Source of the DNA: UBA1563 sp041667115
GTDB lineage: Bacteria; Bacteroidota; Ignavibacteria; Ignavibacteriales; Ignavibacteriaceae
Length of the DNA stretch: 64,000 nt
NCBI GenBank assembly: GCA_041667115.1
Contig: JBAYFO010000002.1
Span: forward strand, 1 to 64,000
Reading direction: 5' to 3'
Shown: positions 1 through 8,464 of the stretch, piece by piece
Layout of the letters: each line of letters begins with the position of its first letter
Position numbering within the stretch: position 1 is the stretch's first letter
Made by a program: the position numbers and the translations under genes
The notes under the pieces: model-generated
Seen by the model: only the letters and a program-made list of their open reading frames with translations
Database searches by the model: none
Told to the model about the DNA's origin: nothing

Positions 1-378
1 ACGATACGTTAAATGACCATTGAAGGGATAATAATATGCCTCCGGCGGAATACCTTCAGATGCCGGTTTGTGGATAAGCATAAATTTCCCGGTATCACTT
101 CTACTGCATAGCATTGTTTCATTCGCTGCATTCAATACCTGAAAATCTTTAAGCGCATAGCCCTCTTTTTCAAAATTTTGGGTCTCAACTCCGTAAAGGA
201 GATTTACTTTTCCATCTGTCGATTTAACTTCTATCGGCGCGAAGGTCACTTTCATTTCGTACGATGTATCCGGTACCTGAGCTACCGGAATGGATTCTTC
301 TTTACAAGATTGAAAAACCAACATTGATACAAACAATGGAACTAGAACCAGAAGCAAGTTTTGAGCTAGAGTTTTCAT
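1..378 (-). CDS. Putative lipoprotein, C-terminus outside window
   Basis: The 5' 126 codons are visible, from an ATG at 378. Residues 1-24 form a hydrophobic signal segment ending in a lipobox (VFQSC), so Cys25 would be lipidated after signal peptidase II cleavage. The exported part is soluble, with no further membrane segment and no recognisable catalytic motif. The gene runs off the left edge, so length and C-terminal domains are unknown. Lipoprotein export is a good prediction; the function is not known. Confidence 0.7.
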   Translation of the reverse strand, partial: MKTLAQNLLLVLVPLFVSMLVFQSCKEESIPVAQVPDTSYEMKVTFAPIEVKSTDGKVNLLYGVETQNFEKEGYALKDFQVLNAANETMLCSRSDTGKFMLIHKPASEGIPPEAYYYPFNGHLTYR

Positions 379-900
379 AACCAATCTCCATAATGTTTTA
401 AAGAATTAATTATTTAATCTAAGAGCACAACTCAACTGAAATATTTTTTACTCTTTCTTTTAAAAAGTCTTTTCCTCAAGCGATAGGAGTAAGTGTTTTC
501 TTGAACGGGTAAAAAATGGATAGAGTAAAAAGCGAAAGGCGGACCAATAGAAATTTTCTCTTTCTACAGGTTGATAAATTCTTTTGGGGGTTGTCTTTAA
601 TAAAGTGATGTAGTGAAAAGGATAATATCTTTTCTGAAGGTTTTTTGTGAGGTCGATAGTTTTTCTTAAACAGCTTTCCAAGTAGTTTCCTCTTTAGCCG
701 GATAATTTTATACAATTGCTATAATTAAATTACAGTTATTTAATTATCTGCCAAAGAAATAAATAAAACATTTTTTTCGTAGGGCGAAACTCGTTCTCCC
801 CTCATTGCTGATTTCTTACTTCCGGATTCTGGCTCCTCTTTCGGCTTCGGATTGGATGCAATTTAATTTTTTTCAACCTTCTACCTTCAACCCTCAACCA
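379..900. other. Intergenic region, no supported gene
   Basis: About 520 AT-rich bases between the lipoprotein gene and serA. Two short minus-strand open frames near 460-715 overlap each other, are lysine-rich and match nothing recognisable, so I do not call them. An imperfect palindrome of the GGGCGAAAC/GTTCTCCC type lies near 782-799. A short tandem repeat abuts the serA stop codon. Confidence 0.5.
872..899. repeat. Four imperfect 7-bp tandem copies
   Basis: Four consecutive heptamers (TTCAACC, TTCTACC, TTCAACC, CTCAACC) end one base before the serA stop codon. A looser TTTCAAC-rich stretch occurs near 12903-12935, at the 3' end of the M16 peptidase gene. They look like low-complexity 3'-flank sequence rather than a regulatory element. 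Confidence 0.5.
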
Positions 901-2145
901 TCAAATCAACATCCTCGCCTTAATTGTCTCCGGGATCAACTTTAGCTCTTTCAGAATATCCCACGACTTCTCTTTACTATCGATATCTATAATAACATAC
1001 CCGATAAAGGGATCAGTCTGCAAGTACTGCGAAGCAATGTTAATATTCCGGCTGGTAAACACTTCTGTTATCTTCTTAAGCACTCCGGGACTGTTCTTAT
1101 GAATGTGGAGATACCTCTGTTTATCAAGATTAGGGGTTAATGATATCTCAACAAAATTCCTTGCTCCGATAGTGGTTCCGATATCGCAATAGTTCACAAG
1201 CTTTTCAGAGACTTCATGTGCAATATTTGCCTGCGCTTCGGAGGTACTTCCGGCAATATGCGGGGTAAGTATTACATTATTAAATTGTTGCAGTACACAA
1301 GAGAATGAATTGTTGTTTGATGAAGGTTCTTCCGGATAAACATCTACCGCTGCCCCGTTCAAATGCTTTTCATCTATCGCTTGTGCTAGGTCATCCAGGT
1401 TTACAACCGTCCCTCGTGAAGAATTAATAAGATAAGCTCCCTTCTTCATCAATCTTATTTTATCAATTGTTATCATATTCTTTGTCAATTCCGTTTCCGG
1501 AACATGAAGAGTAACGATATCACTAATCTGTAACAGCTCATCAAGCGAATTGCAGGCTTTTGCATTCCCTAGGTTTAGTTTTTTTTCTATATCGTAATAA
1601 TAGACTTGCATCCCCAGACTTTCTGCAAGTATTGAAACTTGAGAACCGATGTGTCCGTACCCTACAATTCCCAGACTCTTCCCTCTTACCTCAAACGAGT
1701 TTGAGGCTTCTTTAAGCCATTTTCCATTATGTGCATGATAATTTTTTTCGGGTATTCCTCGAATCAAGAAAATACACTCACTTACTACCAATTCGGCTAC
1801 CGAACGTGTATTTGAGAAAGGAGCATTAAAAACAGGTATCCCTTTTATTTTGGCTGCGTAAAGATCAACTTGATTTGTTCCGATACTAAAACATCCTATG
1901 ACAATAAGTTTATTGCAATGTTCAAGAATTTCAGAAGTTATTTGTGTCCTGGAACGAATACCCAAAAGATGAACATCTTTAATTTTTTCTTTAAGTTCCT
2001 CTCCTTCAAGAGAACCTTTGATGCATTCAACGTTTGTATAACCATTTTTAAGGAAATGACTAAATGCGTTTTCGTGCAGCCCTTCAAGCAGTAATACTTT
2101 TATTTTTTCTTTTGATAGCGTGTAGGTTTTAGTTGAAGTATTCAT
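901..2145 (-). CDS. serA: D-3-phosphoglycerate dehydrogenase, ACT-regulated
   Basis: Oxidises 3-phosphoglycerate to 3-phosphohydroxypyruvate with NAD+, the first step of serine synthesis in the cytoplasm. At 414 residues it is the short E. coli type without an intervening domain. The substrate-binding fold carries NAPFSNTRSVAE near 107-118. The Rossmann motif GYGHIG is at 162-167. Catalytic Arg244 lies in SSRGTVV, a Glu at 272/273 follows DVYPEE, and His296 is in LTPHIAGS. A C-terminal ACT domain (about 345-414) keeps residues equivalent to the E. coli serine-binding His, Asn and Asn (here H349, N351, N369), so serine feedback inhibition is expected. It is monocistronic here. Confidence 0.95.
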   Translation of the reverse strand: MNTSTKTYTLSKEKIKVLLLEGLHENAFSHFLKNGYTNVECIKGSLEGEELKEKIKDVHLLGIRSRTQITSEILEHCNKLIVIGCFSIGTNQVDLYAAKIKGIPVFNAPFSNTRSVAELVVSECIFLIRGIPEKNYHAHNGKWLKEASNSFEVRGKSLGIVGYGHIGSQVSILAESLGMQVYYYDIEKKLNLGNAKACNSLDELLQISDIVTLHVPETELTKNMITIDKIRLMKKGAYLINSSRGTVVNLDDLAQAIDEKHLNGAAVDVYPEEPSSNNNSFSCVLQQFNNVILTPHIAGSTSEAQANIAHEVSEKLVNYCDIGTTIGARNFVEISLTPNLDKQRYLHIHKNSPGVLKKITEVFTSRNINIASQYLQTDPFIGYVIIDIDSKEKSWDILKELKLIPETIKARMLI

Positions 2146-2202
2146 GTATTGATCAAGGTTTATAATTAATTACCTGTTGAACTTTTCATCCTAACAGGTT
2201 AG

Positions 2203-3081
2203 TTAAGACCTATTAGCGGAAATAAAATCGATAAGTTTATAAAAAGATTCTTTCTCACCGTCCGTAAGGTCTGCTTCTACCGAACTGATAGCGATTAAGA
2301 GCCATCGAGTATTAAGTCTTCTGCGGGCTATTAATACTTCTTCTTCATACATGTCGCTATTTACAATGACGGCATCATAAAAACTTACTGCGGCTTTTAC
2401 ATTAACGATGCTCTGAAGCATGTTATTATTACAAATATTGATCAGATCACCAACGTAATCATTATTGTGGAGGCAGATCTGGATTGCAAAAAGACCGGCT
2501 TGCTTAATGAAATCTTGTTTCTGCATCGCTTTAAGATTTTTATCCGAAGCAATAGTGATTAGTCTCTCTATATTTTTGTCGATATTAGTTTTTTTGATCT
2601 CAGCTTCTGAATAGGCGTTATTAATAGCCCTTTGTATAGTAGCGTCTATGGTAGATTTTGCCGTTTCGATCTCTTCTATTGGAAGTGTTACATCTCGTGA
2701 AATTTTAATGACTTCAGCGTAATCCCCCTCATTAATAAGTTGGTCAAGCGTCTTTTTCTCATTTGTCTTTGACTTGCTTCCAAAACTATAATTTTCGGTA
2801 GTACCGCCTGTTTTAGCCTTTAACTTAGCATTATCGAACTGATGCTTTGTTTTCAAATCAATATTTATAGTATGAATACCATTAGATGCCAGCTTATCAA
2901 TGAGAAATCGATGATGGTCACTATCTACTTTAAAGTTAACTAAAACATTATCCCCAATTGTCCCATACTTAAATGGGGTTACTCTCAACTGGGGCTTTGC
3001 CTGAATTAGAGCTCCAACAACATTTTTAATTATTTTAACTTGTTTTTCATCAACAAGAATATTTACTGTTTCAAATTCCAT
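2203..3081 (-). CDS. Uncharacterised soluble protein, 292 aa
   Basis: I do not recognise this family. The first 90 residues look like a small alpha/beta domain. A hydrophilic linker rich in Lys, Ser and Thr follows (about 95-110). The rest (about 110-292) is predicted to be almost wholly helical and contains no Cys-rich, P-loop or membrane segment. There is no signal peptide, so it is probably cytoplasmic. It lies 57 bases upstream of serA in the same direction, and co-transcription is possible but not shown. The ATG at 3081 is the only reasonable start. Confidence 0.7.
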   Translation of the reverse strand: MEFETVNILVDEKQVKIIKNVVGALIQAKPQLRVTPFKYGTIGDNVLVNFKVDSDHHRFLIDKLASNGIHTINIDLKTKHQFDNAKLKAKTGGTTENYSFGSKSKTNEKKTLDQLINEGDYAEVIKISRDVTLPIEEIETAKSTIDATIQRAINNAYSEAEIKKTNIDKNIERLITIASDKNLKAMQKQDFIKQAGLFAIQICLHNNDYVGDLINICNNNMLQSIVNVKAAVSFYDAVIVNSDMYEEEVLIARRRLNTRWLLIAISSVEADLTDGEKESFYKLIDFISANRS

Positions 3082-3631
3082 CGCTCTTCTATTTTCTATT
3101 AAATCGTTGTTGCAAAATTACGTAATTCCATTTGTATAATAAATATTATCGAGGTGAAAAGCACTGTTCTAACTACTTTTAGTGAAATTTTAATTTGATA
3201 TGTCACATCACGCAAAATTAATCTATGCGTTTTTACAATTTTCAGAGGTTTTGTAAAAATAAACAACCCGCAGTTTTAACTGTTGGGAATTGAACTACAA
3301 ACCTTGTATTACGTGTGTTATTAACTCATGTTACGCAAATATGTAGGTCGAAAATCCGTTTCGACCAAAGAGAACCAATAAAAGAACGAATTGTAGTAAT
3401 ACAAATAGGCGAAACAGAGTTTCGCCCAACAATTTCTTCTTTTTGCGTAATTTGAGTTGTTAACTCACTTAACCTGGATAAGCCGGAACCAAATAGGTAT
3501 TGATCTTCTATAGGATGATGAATGACTGCATGACTGAATTAAAAACATTTATCCATTCATTCGTTTTTTTTAATCATTTAAAATTCTTGCCTTTTTGCGC
3601 AGTCCGCCGCAGCAGAATTTTTACAAGCTCT
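3082..3631. other. Long intergenic region with a structured element
   Basis: About 550 bases without a credible gene. The middle (3321-3463) is a nested set of inverted repeats, described separately. The rest is AT-rich, with ATTCAT/ATGAAT-rich simple sequence near 3520-3560. A promoter for the gene at 2203-3081 should lie close to 3082, but I could not single one out. Confidence 0.5.
3321..3463. repeat. Nested inverted-repeat element
   Basis: Outer arms: TTAACTCATGTTACGCAAA (3321-3339) pairs with TTTGCGTAATTTGAGTT (3442-3458), with 15 of 17 positions complementary. Two strong hairpins lie inside: GGTCGAAA/TTTCGACC (3346-3366) and a perfect GGCGAAAC/GTTTCGCC with a 3-base loop (3408-3426). 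The right arm overlaps a further small palindrome (TGAGTT gtt AACTCA). The arrangement resembles a miniature inverted-repeat element or a structured RNA. No coding capacity was found. Confidence 0.5.
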
Positions 3632-4225
3632 TTAATTGCTCATCGATAATCTTTTGATTTCATCTCTAAGAACAGCGGCTCGTTCATAATCTTCATTTTC
3701 AAGCGAAGCTCGCAATTTTTCCTGCAAGGAAGCAATTTTAGCTTCCTTTGTTGTAATTGGTTCAACTCCGGCAGCATCGGCTTCCTCTGCTTCTGTCATA
3801 AACGGATTTTGTTCTGTAGCCGGAATAAATGAAGCGGAATCCATCACACTATCAGCGACATAAATAGGAGCCTGCGCTCTTATCGCCAGGGCTATTGCAT
3901 CGCTTGGTCTTGCATCAATTTCAATTGTCAAAGTAGAGAGATCAATTATCAATTGTGCGTAATAAGTATTTTCACGAAGTTCATTTACATAAACCTGTAA
4001 AAGTGTTCCACCAAGATTATCAATAATGCTTTTCATAAGATCATGCGAAAGGGGTCTTGGAGGTTTTATCCCTTCAAGTTCCAACGCAATTGCCTGCGCT
4101 TCGGATTGTCCGATAATAATCGGTAATCTCCGGTTGCCGAATACTTCCTTTAAGAGTAAAGCATACGCTCCGGCAGATGAAGGGTTAGTAGACATTCCCA
4201 ATATTTCGCATTCAACTTTGCCCAA
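3632..4225 (-). CDS. Bifunctional nuclease family protein with UVR motif
   Basis: A 197-residue protein of the BFN/DUF151 family. Residues 1-140 carry the conserved core, including RRLPIIIGQSEAQAIA and DARPSDAIALAIR. The C-terminus (about 160-195) is a UVR/UvrB-UvrC-like helical motif (LQEKLRASLENEDYERAAVL). BFN proteins are associated with DNase/RNase activity in plants and with stress responses in bacteria; the UVR motif normally mediates protein contacts. The gene is followed closely upstream by etfA (11-base gap), so it probably ends the etfBA transcript. The family call is firm; the substrate is unknown. Confidence 0.85.
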   Translation of the reverse strand: MGKVECEILGMSTNPSSAGAYALLLKEVFGNRRLPIIIGQSEAQAIALELEGIKPPRPLSHDLMKSIIDNLGGTLLQVYVNELRENTYYAQLIIDLSTLTIEIDARPSDAIALAIRAQAPIYVADSVMDSASFIPATEQNPFMTEAEEADAAGVEPITTKEAKIASLQEKLRASLENEDYERAAVLRDEIKRLSMSN

Positions 4226-4236
4226 TGAAAAACTCC

Positions 4237-5208
4237 TTAACTTTTAAGTTTTTTTATTTCTTCGGTTAATACCGGAAGAATTTCAAATAAGTCGCCGGCA
4301 ATTCCATAATCAGCAACAGTGAAAATTGGTGCATCTTTATCTTTATTAATTGCAACAATATATTTTGATGAAGACATTCCTGCTAAATGTTGAATAGCGC
4401 CGGAAATTCCGCAAGCAATATAAAGGGATGGAGAAACTGTTTTCCCAGTTTGACCAACTTGTTCTTCATGAGGTCTCCAACCGGCATCAACAACAGCTCT
4501 GGAAGCACCAACCGCAGCACCAAGTTGTTGCGCTAATTCTTCAATCAAAGTAAAGTGTTCCGGACCTTTCACTCCTCTGCCGCCTGAAACAATAATATCA
4601 GCCTCCGCTACATCAAGTTTCCCTTCCGATCTAATTATTTTTTTTACACGGTTTGTTAGATCGGGATTCTCTACAGCTACCGTCGAAATTTTCTCTTCAG
4701 CTTTCTTTTCTAAGAGAACCGCTTTAAAAACATTCGGACGCAAACTATAAATTTTTACTTCACTACTCAATTTCACTTGTTGCAAGGCTTTGCCTGCATA
4801 AACCGGACGCGTTACAATTATTTCTTTTCCATTCAGATCAAGCGCAGTGCAATCGCTTACCAATCCGGCATTTAAACCAATTGCTATGCGAGGGGCTAAA
4901 TCTTTGCCAAGCGATGTGTTTGAAAGAAGTATAATCTCATATCCTTGTTTTGCTGCGTATTCAACAACAATTTTCTTATACGCGGACGAAGAATAGAGTT
5001 GTAGATCCGCATGAGTAAAATGCACGAGATTACAATTACAAAAGGAAAACACATCGGAAGTATTTTCAATTTTATCACCGATAACAGCGGCATCAACCGT
5101 CATTTCAAGGGAAACGGCAAGATGCTCAGCGAGTGCCAATGTTTCAAATGATGATTTCTTTATTTTTCCTTCGCGTTGTTCCAAAAGCGCTAAAATTTTC
5201 TTTTCCAT
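4237..5208 (-). CDS. etfA: Electron transfer flavoprotein alpha subunit
   Basis: The 323-residue FAD-carrying alpha subunit of ETF, a soluble heterodimer that takes electrons from acyl-CoA dehydrogenases and similar flavoenzymes. The N-terminal half is the nucleotide-binding-like fold. The C-terminal FAD domain shows GRGVKGPEHF, GASRAVVDAGW, QVGQTGKTVSPSLYIA, CGISGAIQH and INKDKDAPIF, all in family order. It is 12 bases downstream of etfB on the same strand, so the two subunits are co-expressed. No ETF dehydrogenase or bifurcating partner is adjacent. Confidence 0.95.
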   Translation of the reverse strand: MEKKILALLEQREGKIKKSSFETLALAEHLAVSLEMTVDAAVIGDKIENTSDVFSFCNCNLVHFTHADLQLYSSSAYKKIVVEYAAKQGYEIILLSNTSLGKDLAPRIAIGLNAGLVSDCTALDLNGKEIIVTRPVYAGKALQQVKLSSEVKIYSLRPNVFKAVLLEKKAEEKISTVAVENPDLTNRVKKIIRSEGKLDVAEADIIVSGGRGVKGPEHFTLIEELAQQLGAAVGASRAVVDAGWRPHEEQVGQTGKTVSPSLYIACGISGAIQHLAGMSSSKYIVAINKDKDAPIFTVADYGIAGDLFEILPVLTEEIKKLKS

Positions 5209-5220
5209 AAAAACCTTTCT

Positions 5221-5967
5221 TTAAATTACTTTTGCTTCTTCGTGAAGTAGTTTTACTAGTTCGGCAACTGCGGAACTATCGGAACCAAGAATTCTCCCAG
5301 GATTTTTTGCTATCGGCATCTTGAGGAGAAGATTTTCAACACGAACCGGTTTAGCCCCAAGCAGTTTTTCCTGGATTACTTTTTTCTTCGCAGTCATAAT
5401 TCCTTTTAAGGAAGCATAACGTGGTTCGTTCAATCCTTTTTGAGCAGTAATAATACATGGGAGGGAAGTTTCAACAACTTCTTTACCTCCTTCAATTTCG
5501 CGTTCAGCAGTTACTGTTGTACCTTCAAGTTGGAACGTAACACAAACAGCAATTGAGTTGTAGCCAAGCAATTCTGCTGTTAATTGTCCGACCGTACCGT
5601 TATCATAATCGACCGATTGTTTTCCCATAAAGACTAATTCACAACCGGAGGATTTTATTTCATCTGCCAGCGCCTGAGCAACGGCAAAAGAATCGAGTGC
5701 TTCATCCGTTTTAAGATGAACGCCTTCGTCAACACCCATTGCCAATGATTTACGGATAGTTTCTTTAACCTGATCTCCGCCGATACTTACAACAACAACT
5801 TCACCACCAAATTTTTCTTTTGTTTTTAATGCCTCTTCAACAGCAATTTCATCGTAGGGATTAAGGACAAAAGAAACACCTGCCGGATCGATTGATTTTT
5901 GATCACCAGCTATTTTTATCCTTGTTGCCGTGTCGGGAACATGGCTTACACAGACAGCGATTTTCAT
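5221..5967 (-). CDS. etfB: Electron transfer flavoprotein beta subunit
   Basis: The 248-residue beta subunit, binding AMP (or FAD in bifurcating types). The family signature GGKEVVETSLPCIITAQKGLNEPRYASL (given here only by its ends, about residues 160-187) is intact, as is the N-terminal start MKIAVCVSHVPDT. The sequence looks like the housekeeping beta-oxidation group rather than the FixA/bifurcating group, although I cannot build a tree. First gene of etfB-etfA, possibly with the BFN gene. The promoter should lie in 5968-6132, which separates it from divergent clpS. Confidence 0.95.
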   Translation of the reverse strand: MKIAVCVSHVPDTATRIKIAGDQKSIDPAGVSFVLNPYDEIAVEEALKTKEKFGGEVVVVSIGGDQVKETIRKSLAMGVDEGVHLKTDEALDSFAVAQALADEIKSSGCELVFMGKQSVDYDNGTVGQLTAELLGYNSIAVCVTFQLEGTTVTAEREIEGGKEVVETSLPCIITAQKGLNEPRYASLKGIMTAKKKVIQEKLLGAKPVRVENLLLKMPIAKNPGRILGSDSSAVAELVKLLHEEAKVI

Positions 5968-6132
5968 TATTACCTCTAAATGATTAATTATAGTTAGTTA
6001 AAAAATAAATATCAGATACTAATAAAACAAATTAATAAAAAAGTTGCACTGATTATGGAGTTAAGAGGAAAATGATGTTAAAGGGATAAAAAAATATTTT
6101 TTTATATTTTTGAACATTATCTAACTTTCGGC

Positions 6133-6423
6133 ATGGAAATTTTAAATAGTCACCAGGTAGTTGAAGAAACCATTGTCGAAGAAAAGACGACCGAGCAACT
6201 CCCCGGAAGAGTTGTTTTGTACAATGATGATTGGCATACATTCGATGAGGTTATTTCTCAGCTGATGAAAGCTGTTCGCTGCACGATGCATGAAGCAAGA
6301 AATTTTGCCTTTGAGGTTCATTTTAAAGGGAAAGCCATTGTCTTCAGCGGCGGGTTAATCGAGTGTTTAAAGGTTTCCTCTGTTTTAGAAGAAATTGCGT
6401 TGCATACACAAATAGTTACATAA
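6133..6423 (+). CDS. clpS: ClpS-like adaptor for Clp protease
   Basis: A 96-residue ClpS homologue. ClpS delivers N-degron substrates to the ClpA/ClpC-ClpP protease in the cytoplasm. A flexible, acidic N-terminus (1-24) precedes the core. The pocket residues are present: N31-D32 in LYNDDWHTF and H63 in EVHFKGKA. The start ATG is preceded by AT-rich sequence without a strong Shine-Dalgarno. It is monocistronic, divergent from etfB, with tRNA-Phe downstream on the same strand. Confidence 0.85.
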   Translation: MEILNSHQVVEETIVEEKTTEQLPGRVVLYNDDWHTFDEVISQLMKAVRCTMHEARNFAFEVHFKGKAIVFSGGLIECLKVSSVLEEIALHTQIVT

Positions 6424-6502
6424 AAAAGAAATCCCCCTCCTTATTTTTCACAAATATATTTGGAATGAAAAGAGAAAAGCTGTAATTTTCGACTTCAAAA
6501 AT

Positions 6503-6575
6503 GGGCAGGTAGCTCAGTCGGTAGAGCAAAGGACTGAAAATCCTTGTGTCGGCGGTTCAATTCCGTCCCTGCCCA
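6503..6575 (+). tRNA. tRNA-Phe (GAA)
   Basis: A 73-base cloverleaf. The acceptor GGGCAGG pairs with CCTGCCC, the D arm is GCTC...GAGC, the anticodon loop CTGAAAA gives GAA, and the T loop is GTTCAATTC. The discriminator is A; CCA is not encoded. Confidence 0.97.
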
Positions 6576-6582
6576 CCCCCTT

Positions 6583-6614
6583 AATGCGAAGACAACCGAA
6601 TCTTCGCATTTTTT
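6583..6614 (+). terminator. Intrinsic terminator after tRNA-Phe
   Basis: A 10-bp perfect stem (AATGCGAAGA/TCTTCGCATT) with an 8-base loop, followed by a T run, starts 8 bases after the tRNA. It terminates tRNA-Phe transcription and perhaps clpS read-through. Confidence 0.85.
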
Positions 6615-6775
6615 CTTTTAAAGAAGTTTAATTTTTATCCCGAAGTCAAAATTTTCATTCATTTTATACCCTTTCAGTTACCCAGCTACATCCTACATGA
6701 TAGAGATAATTTTTCTTTGCATGCTTAGTGGTTAATTTCGAGGTGAGTAAAAAAAATGTAGGGAGTCTAAAAACT

Positions 6776-8464
6776 TTACCCTCTGGTAAACCATTTTAAA
6801 AGAATTTTGACCTGGCGACGAATGCTTTTAATCAAAGGTTTTTCAGTTTTTGTAAAACAACGTACGCTTAGTCCGTATCTCATATCGTTATGACTCAAGG
6901 TGACATTGTTGTCATTGTAAAGAAGTATCATGTTATACGCGCTTGCCGTATCACACCCAGTAGCGCTCCAAAAGTATGGAACGTAACCTAAATCATAGTA
7001 ATATCCGGTACTGTCGCGACATCCGGCAAGGAGCGCAGAAAAGCCGCTTGTGTTTGTTCCATTTCCCTCTCCTTCTGCTTTTAATGCATCACCATTATTA
7101 TTAACAGTATTTTTTAAATCTTCAAACTCTTTTTTTGATGCAACTTGCCAACCTTCGGGAGCTAATCCTCTCGGGTCATTTACAGCATACCAATTATAAA
7201 GTTTACCATATTTTTTGCCTTTTTCAGGATCATTCCGGTAATAACACCATGCACCGGTTTTAAGTTTAGCCCATCTTAGAGGATCTGTTACTTCAGGAAT
7301 CGGATCTCCATTTTTGTAATGATCGACTTTTAGATTTTCTGTCATCCATTGCGTATCTGCAGCTTTACCTGAATAAATAATTAAAAAAGAGGCTAATCCC
7401 ACTGTTATCCAAAAACCTAAAACAAGAACACCTGCTATTCTCTTCATCAACGGAGAGTTACGTTTCAGTCGACTTTTCCACGTTTTCTTTGAAGTAACGG
7501 TTTGTTCGGCAGATATTTTTGTTTCTATTCCTTTTTGCCATTGCCGCTCTTTAATAAGTTCCTCAATAGATTTAACCCCTTTTCCAAAATCTTCTTTCAC
7601 GCTTGGCAGTTCTTTCTTTTCCGAAATCTCCTTTATGATTTTCTTTTCAAAATTTTCTTTTTCACTTTTTAGTAATAAGGTAAAATCATCAGCATTTTTT
7701 ATTCTTGCTGATCTTTTTTTCGTAGTAGCTTGATTTACAATGTTTACTATCCATTCCGGTATGTCAGGATAAAATTCTCTTGGATCCCTTAGTTTTTCGC
7801 TAATAATCTTATTCACCAGCGTAAAATCGCTCATCGCTTCATTCTTATCGAACGGCAACCTTCCGGCAAGCATTTCGTAAAGGATAATCCCTAAACTATA
7901 AATATCAGATTGCCCATCCACTTGTTCCCTGCGAACTTGTTCAGGAGACATGTAAAAGAGAACTTCCTTCTTTGTTCCTTTTTTTATCTTGCCAAGAAGT
8001 TGAGCCACACCAAAATCGGCAATCTTAATTGTATTAGCCGGGGTAACAATAATTTTACGGGGGTTAAGCTGTTGGTGAACAACTCCCTGTTGATGAATGT
8101 AATTGATCCCTTCAAGAATTTGGATGAAGAGAGGAAGCGCTTTTTCATAGGATATGTGACTCGCCTCCTCCACCAAAATAGTATCGAGTGTTCGTCCCTC
8201 GATAAATTCCGATACAAGATGCAAAGCTTTCGGCTCTTCTATAAAATCGATTATATTGACAATATTCTTGTGATTTAATTTAGTTAGAATTTGGACTTCA
8301 TTAAGAAAACGTTTTCTAAATTCGGGATTGTTGGTATATTGATCCGAAAGAGACGTGATCGAAACAATTTCATTTCGTTGGGAGTGGCGGGCTTTCCAGA
8401 CGGCACCCAATTCTCCTTCACCAATAGGTTCGATAATTTCATAGGATTGAATTTTCCGTGTCAT
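6776..8464 (-). CDS. Membrane pseudokinase fused to FISUMP domain
   Basis: A 562-residue protein with an N-terminal serine/threonine kinase fold (about 8-265), a Lys/Glu-rich linker, one membrane segment (about 343-364) and a C-terminal FISUMP (Fibrobacter succinogenes major paralogous) domain (about 370-537), which should be outside the cytoplasm. Several kinase landmarks are kept: glycine loop GEGELGAV (15-22), DFG (150-152), SPE (173-175) and Asp187. However, the ATP-anchoring VAIK lysine is replaced (VSIT, T37) and HRDLKPxN reads HQQLNPRK (130-137), so the catalytic base and the metal-binding Asn are missing. It is therefore likely a pseudokinase that signals by binding. No phosphatase or substrate gene is adjacent. 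Confidence 0.85.
   Translation of the reverse strand: MTRKIQSYEIIEPIGEGELGAVWKARHSQRNEIVSITSLSDQYTNNPEFRKRFLNEVQILTKLNHKNIVNIIDFIEEPKALHLVSEFIEGRTLDTILVEEASHISYEKALPLFIQILEGINYIHQQGVVHQQLNPRKIIVTPANTIKIADFGVAQLLGKIKKGTKKEVLFYMSPEQVRREQVDGQSDIYSLGIILYEMLAGRLPFDKNEAMSDFTLVNKIISEKLRDPREFYPDIPEWIVNIVNQATTKKRSARIKNADDFTLLLKSEKENFEKKIIKEISEKKELPSVKEDFGKGVKSIEELIKERQWQKGIETKISAEQTVTSKKTWKSRLKRNSPLMKRIAGVLVLGFWITVGLASFLIIYSGKAADTQWMTENLKVDHYKNGDPIPEVTDPLRWAKLKTGAWCYYRNDPEKGKKYGKLYNWYAVNDPRGLAPEGWQVASKKEFEDLKNTVNNNGDALKAEGEGNGTNTSGFSALLAGCRDSTGYYYDLGYVPYFWSATGCDTASAYNMILLYNDNNVTLSHNDMRYGLSVRCFTKTEKPLIKSIRRQVKILLKWFTRG

Noticed and set aside
460..715. Two overlapping minus-strand open frames of 73 and 79 codons
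   Set aside because: They overlap in different frames, are rich in Lys, Phe and Leu as expected for AT-rich noncoding DNA, and have no RBS or recognisable motif.
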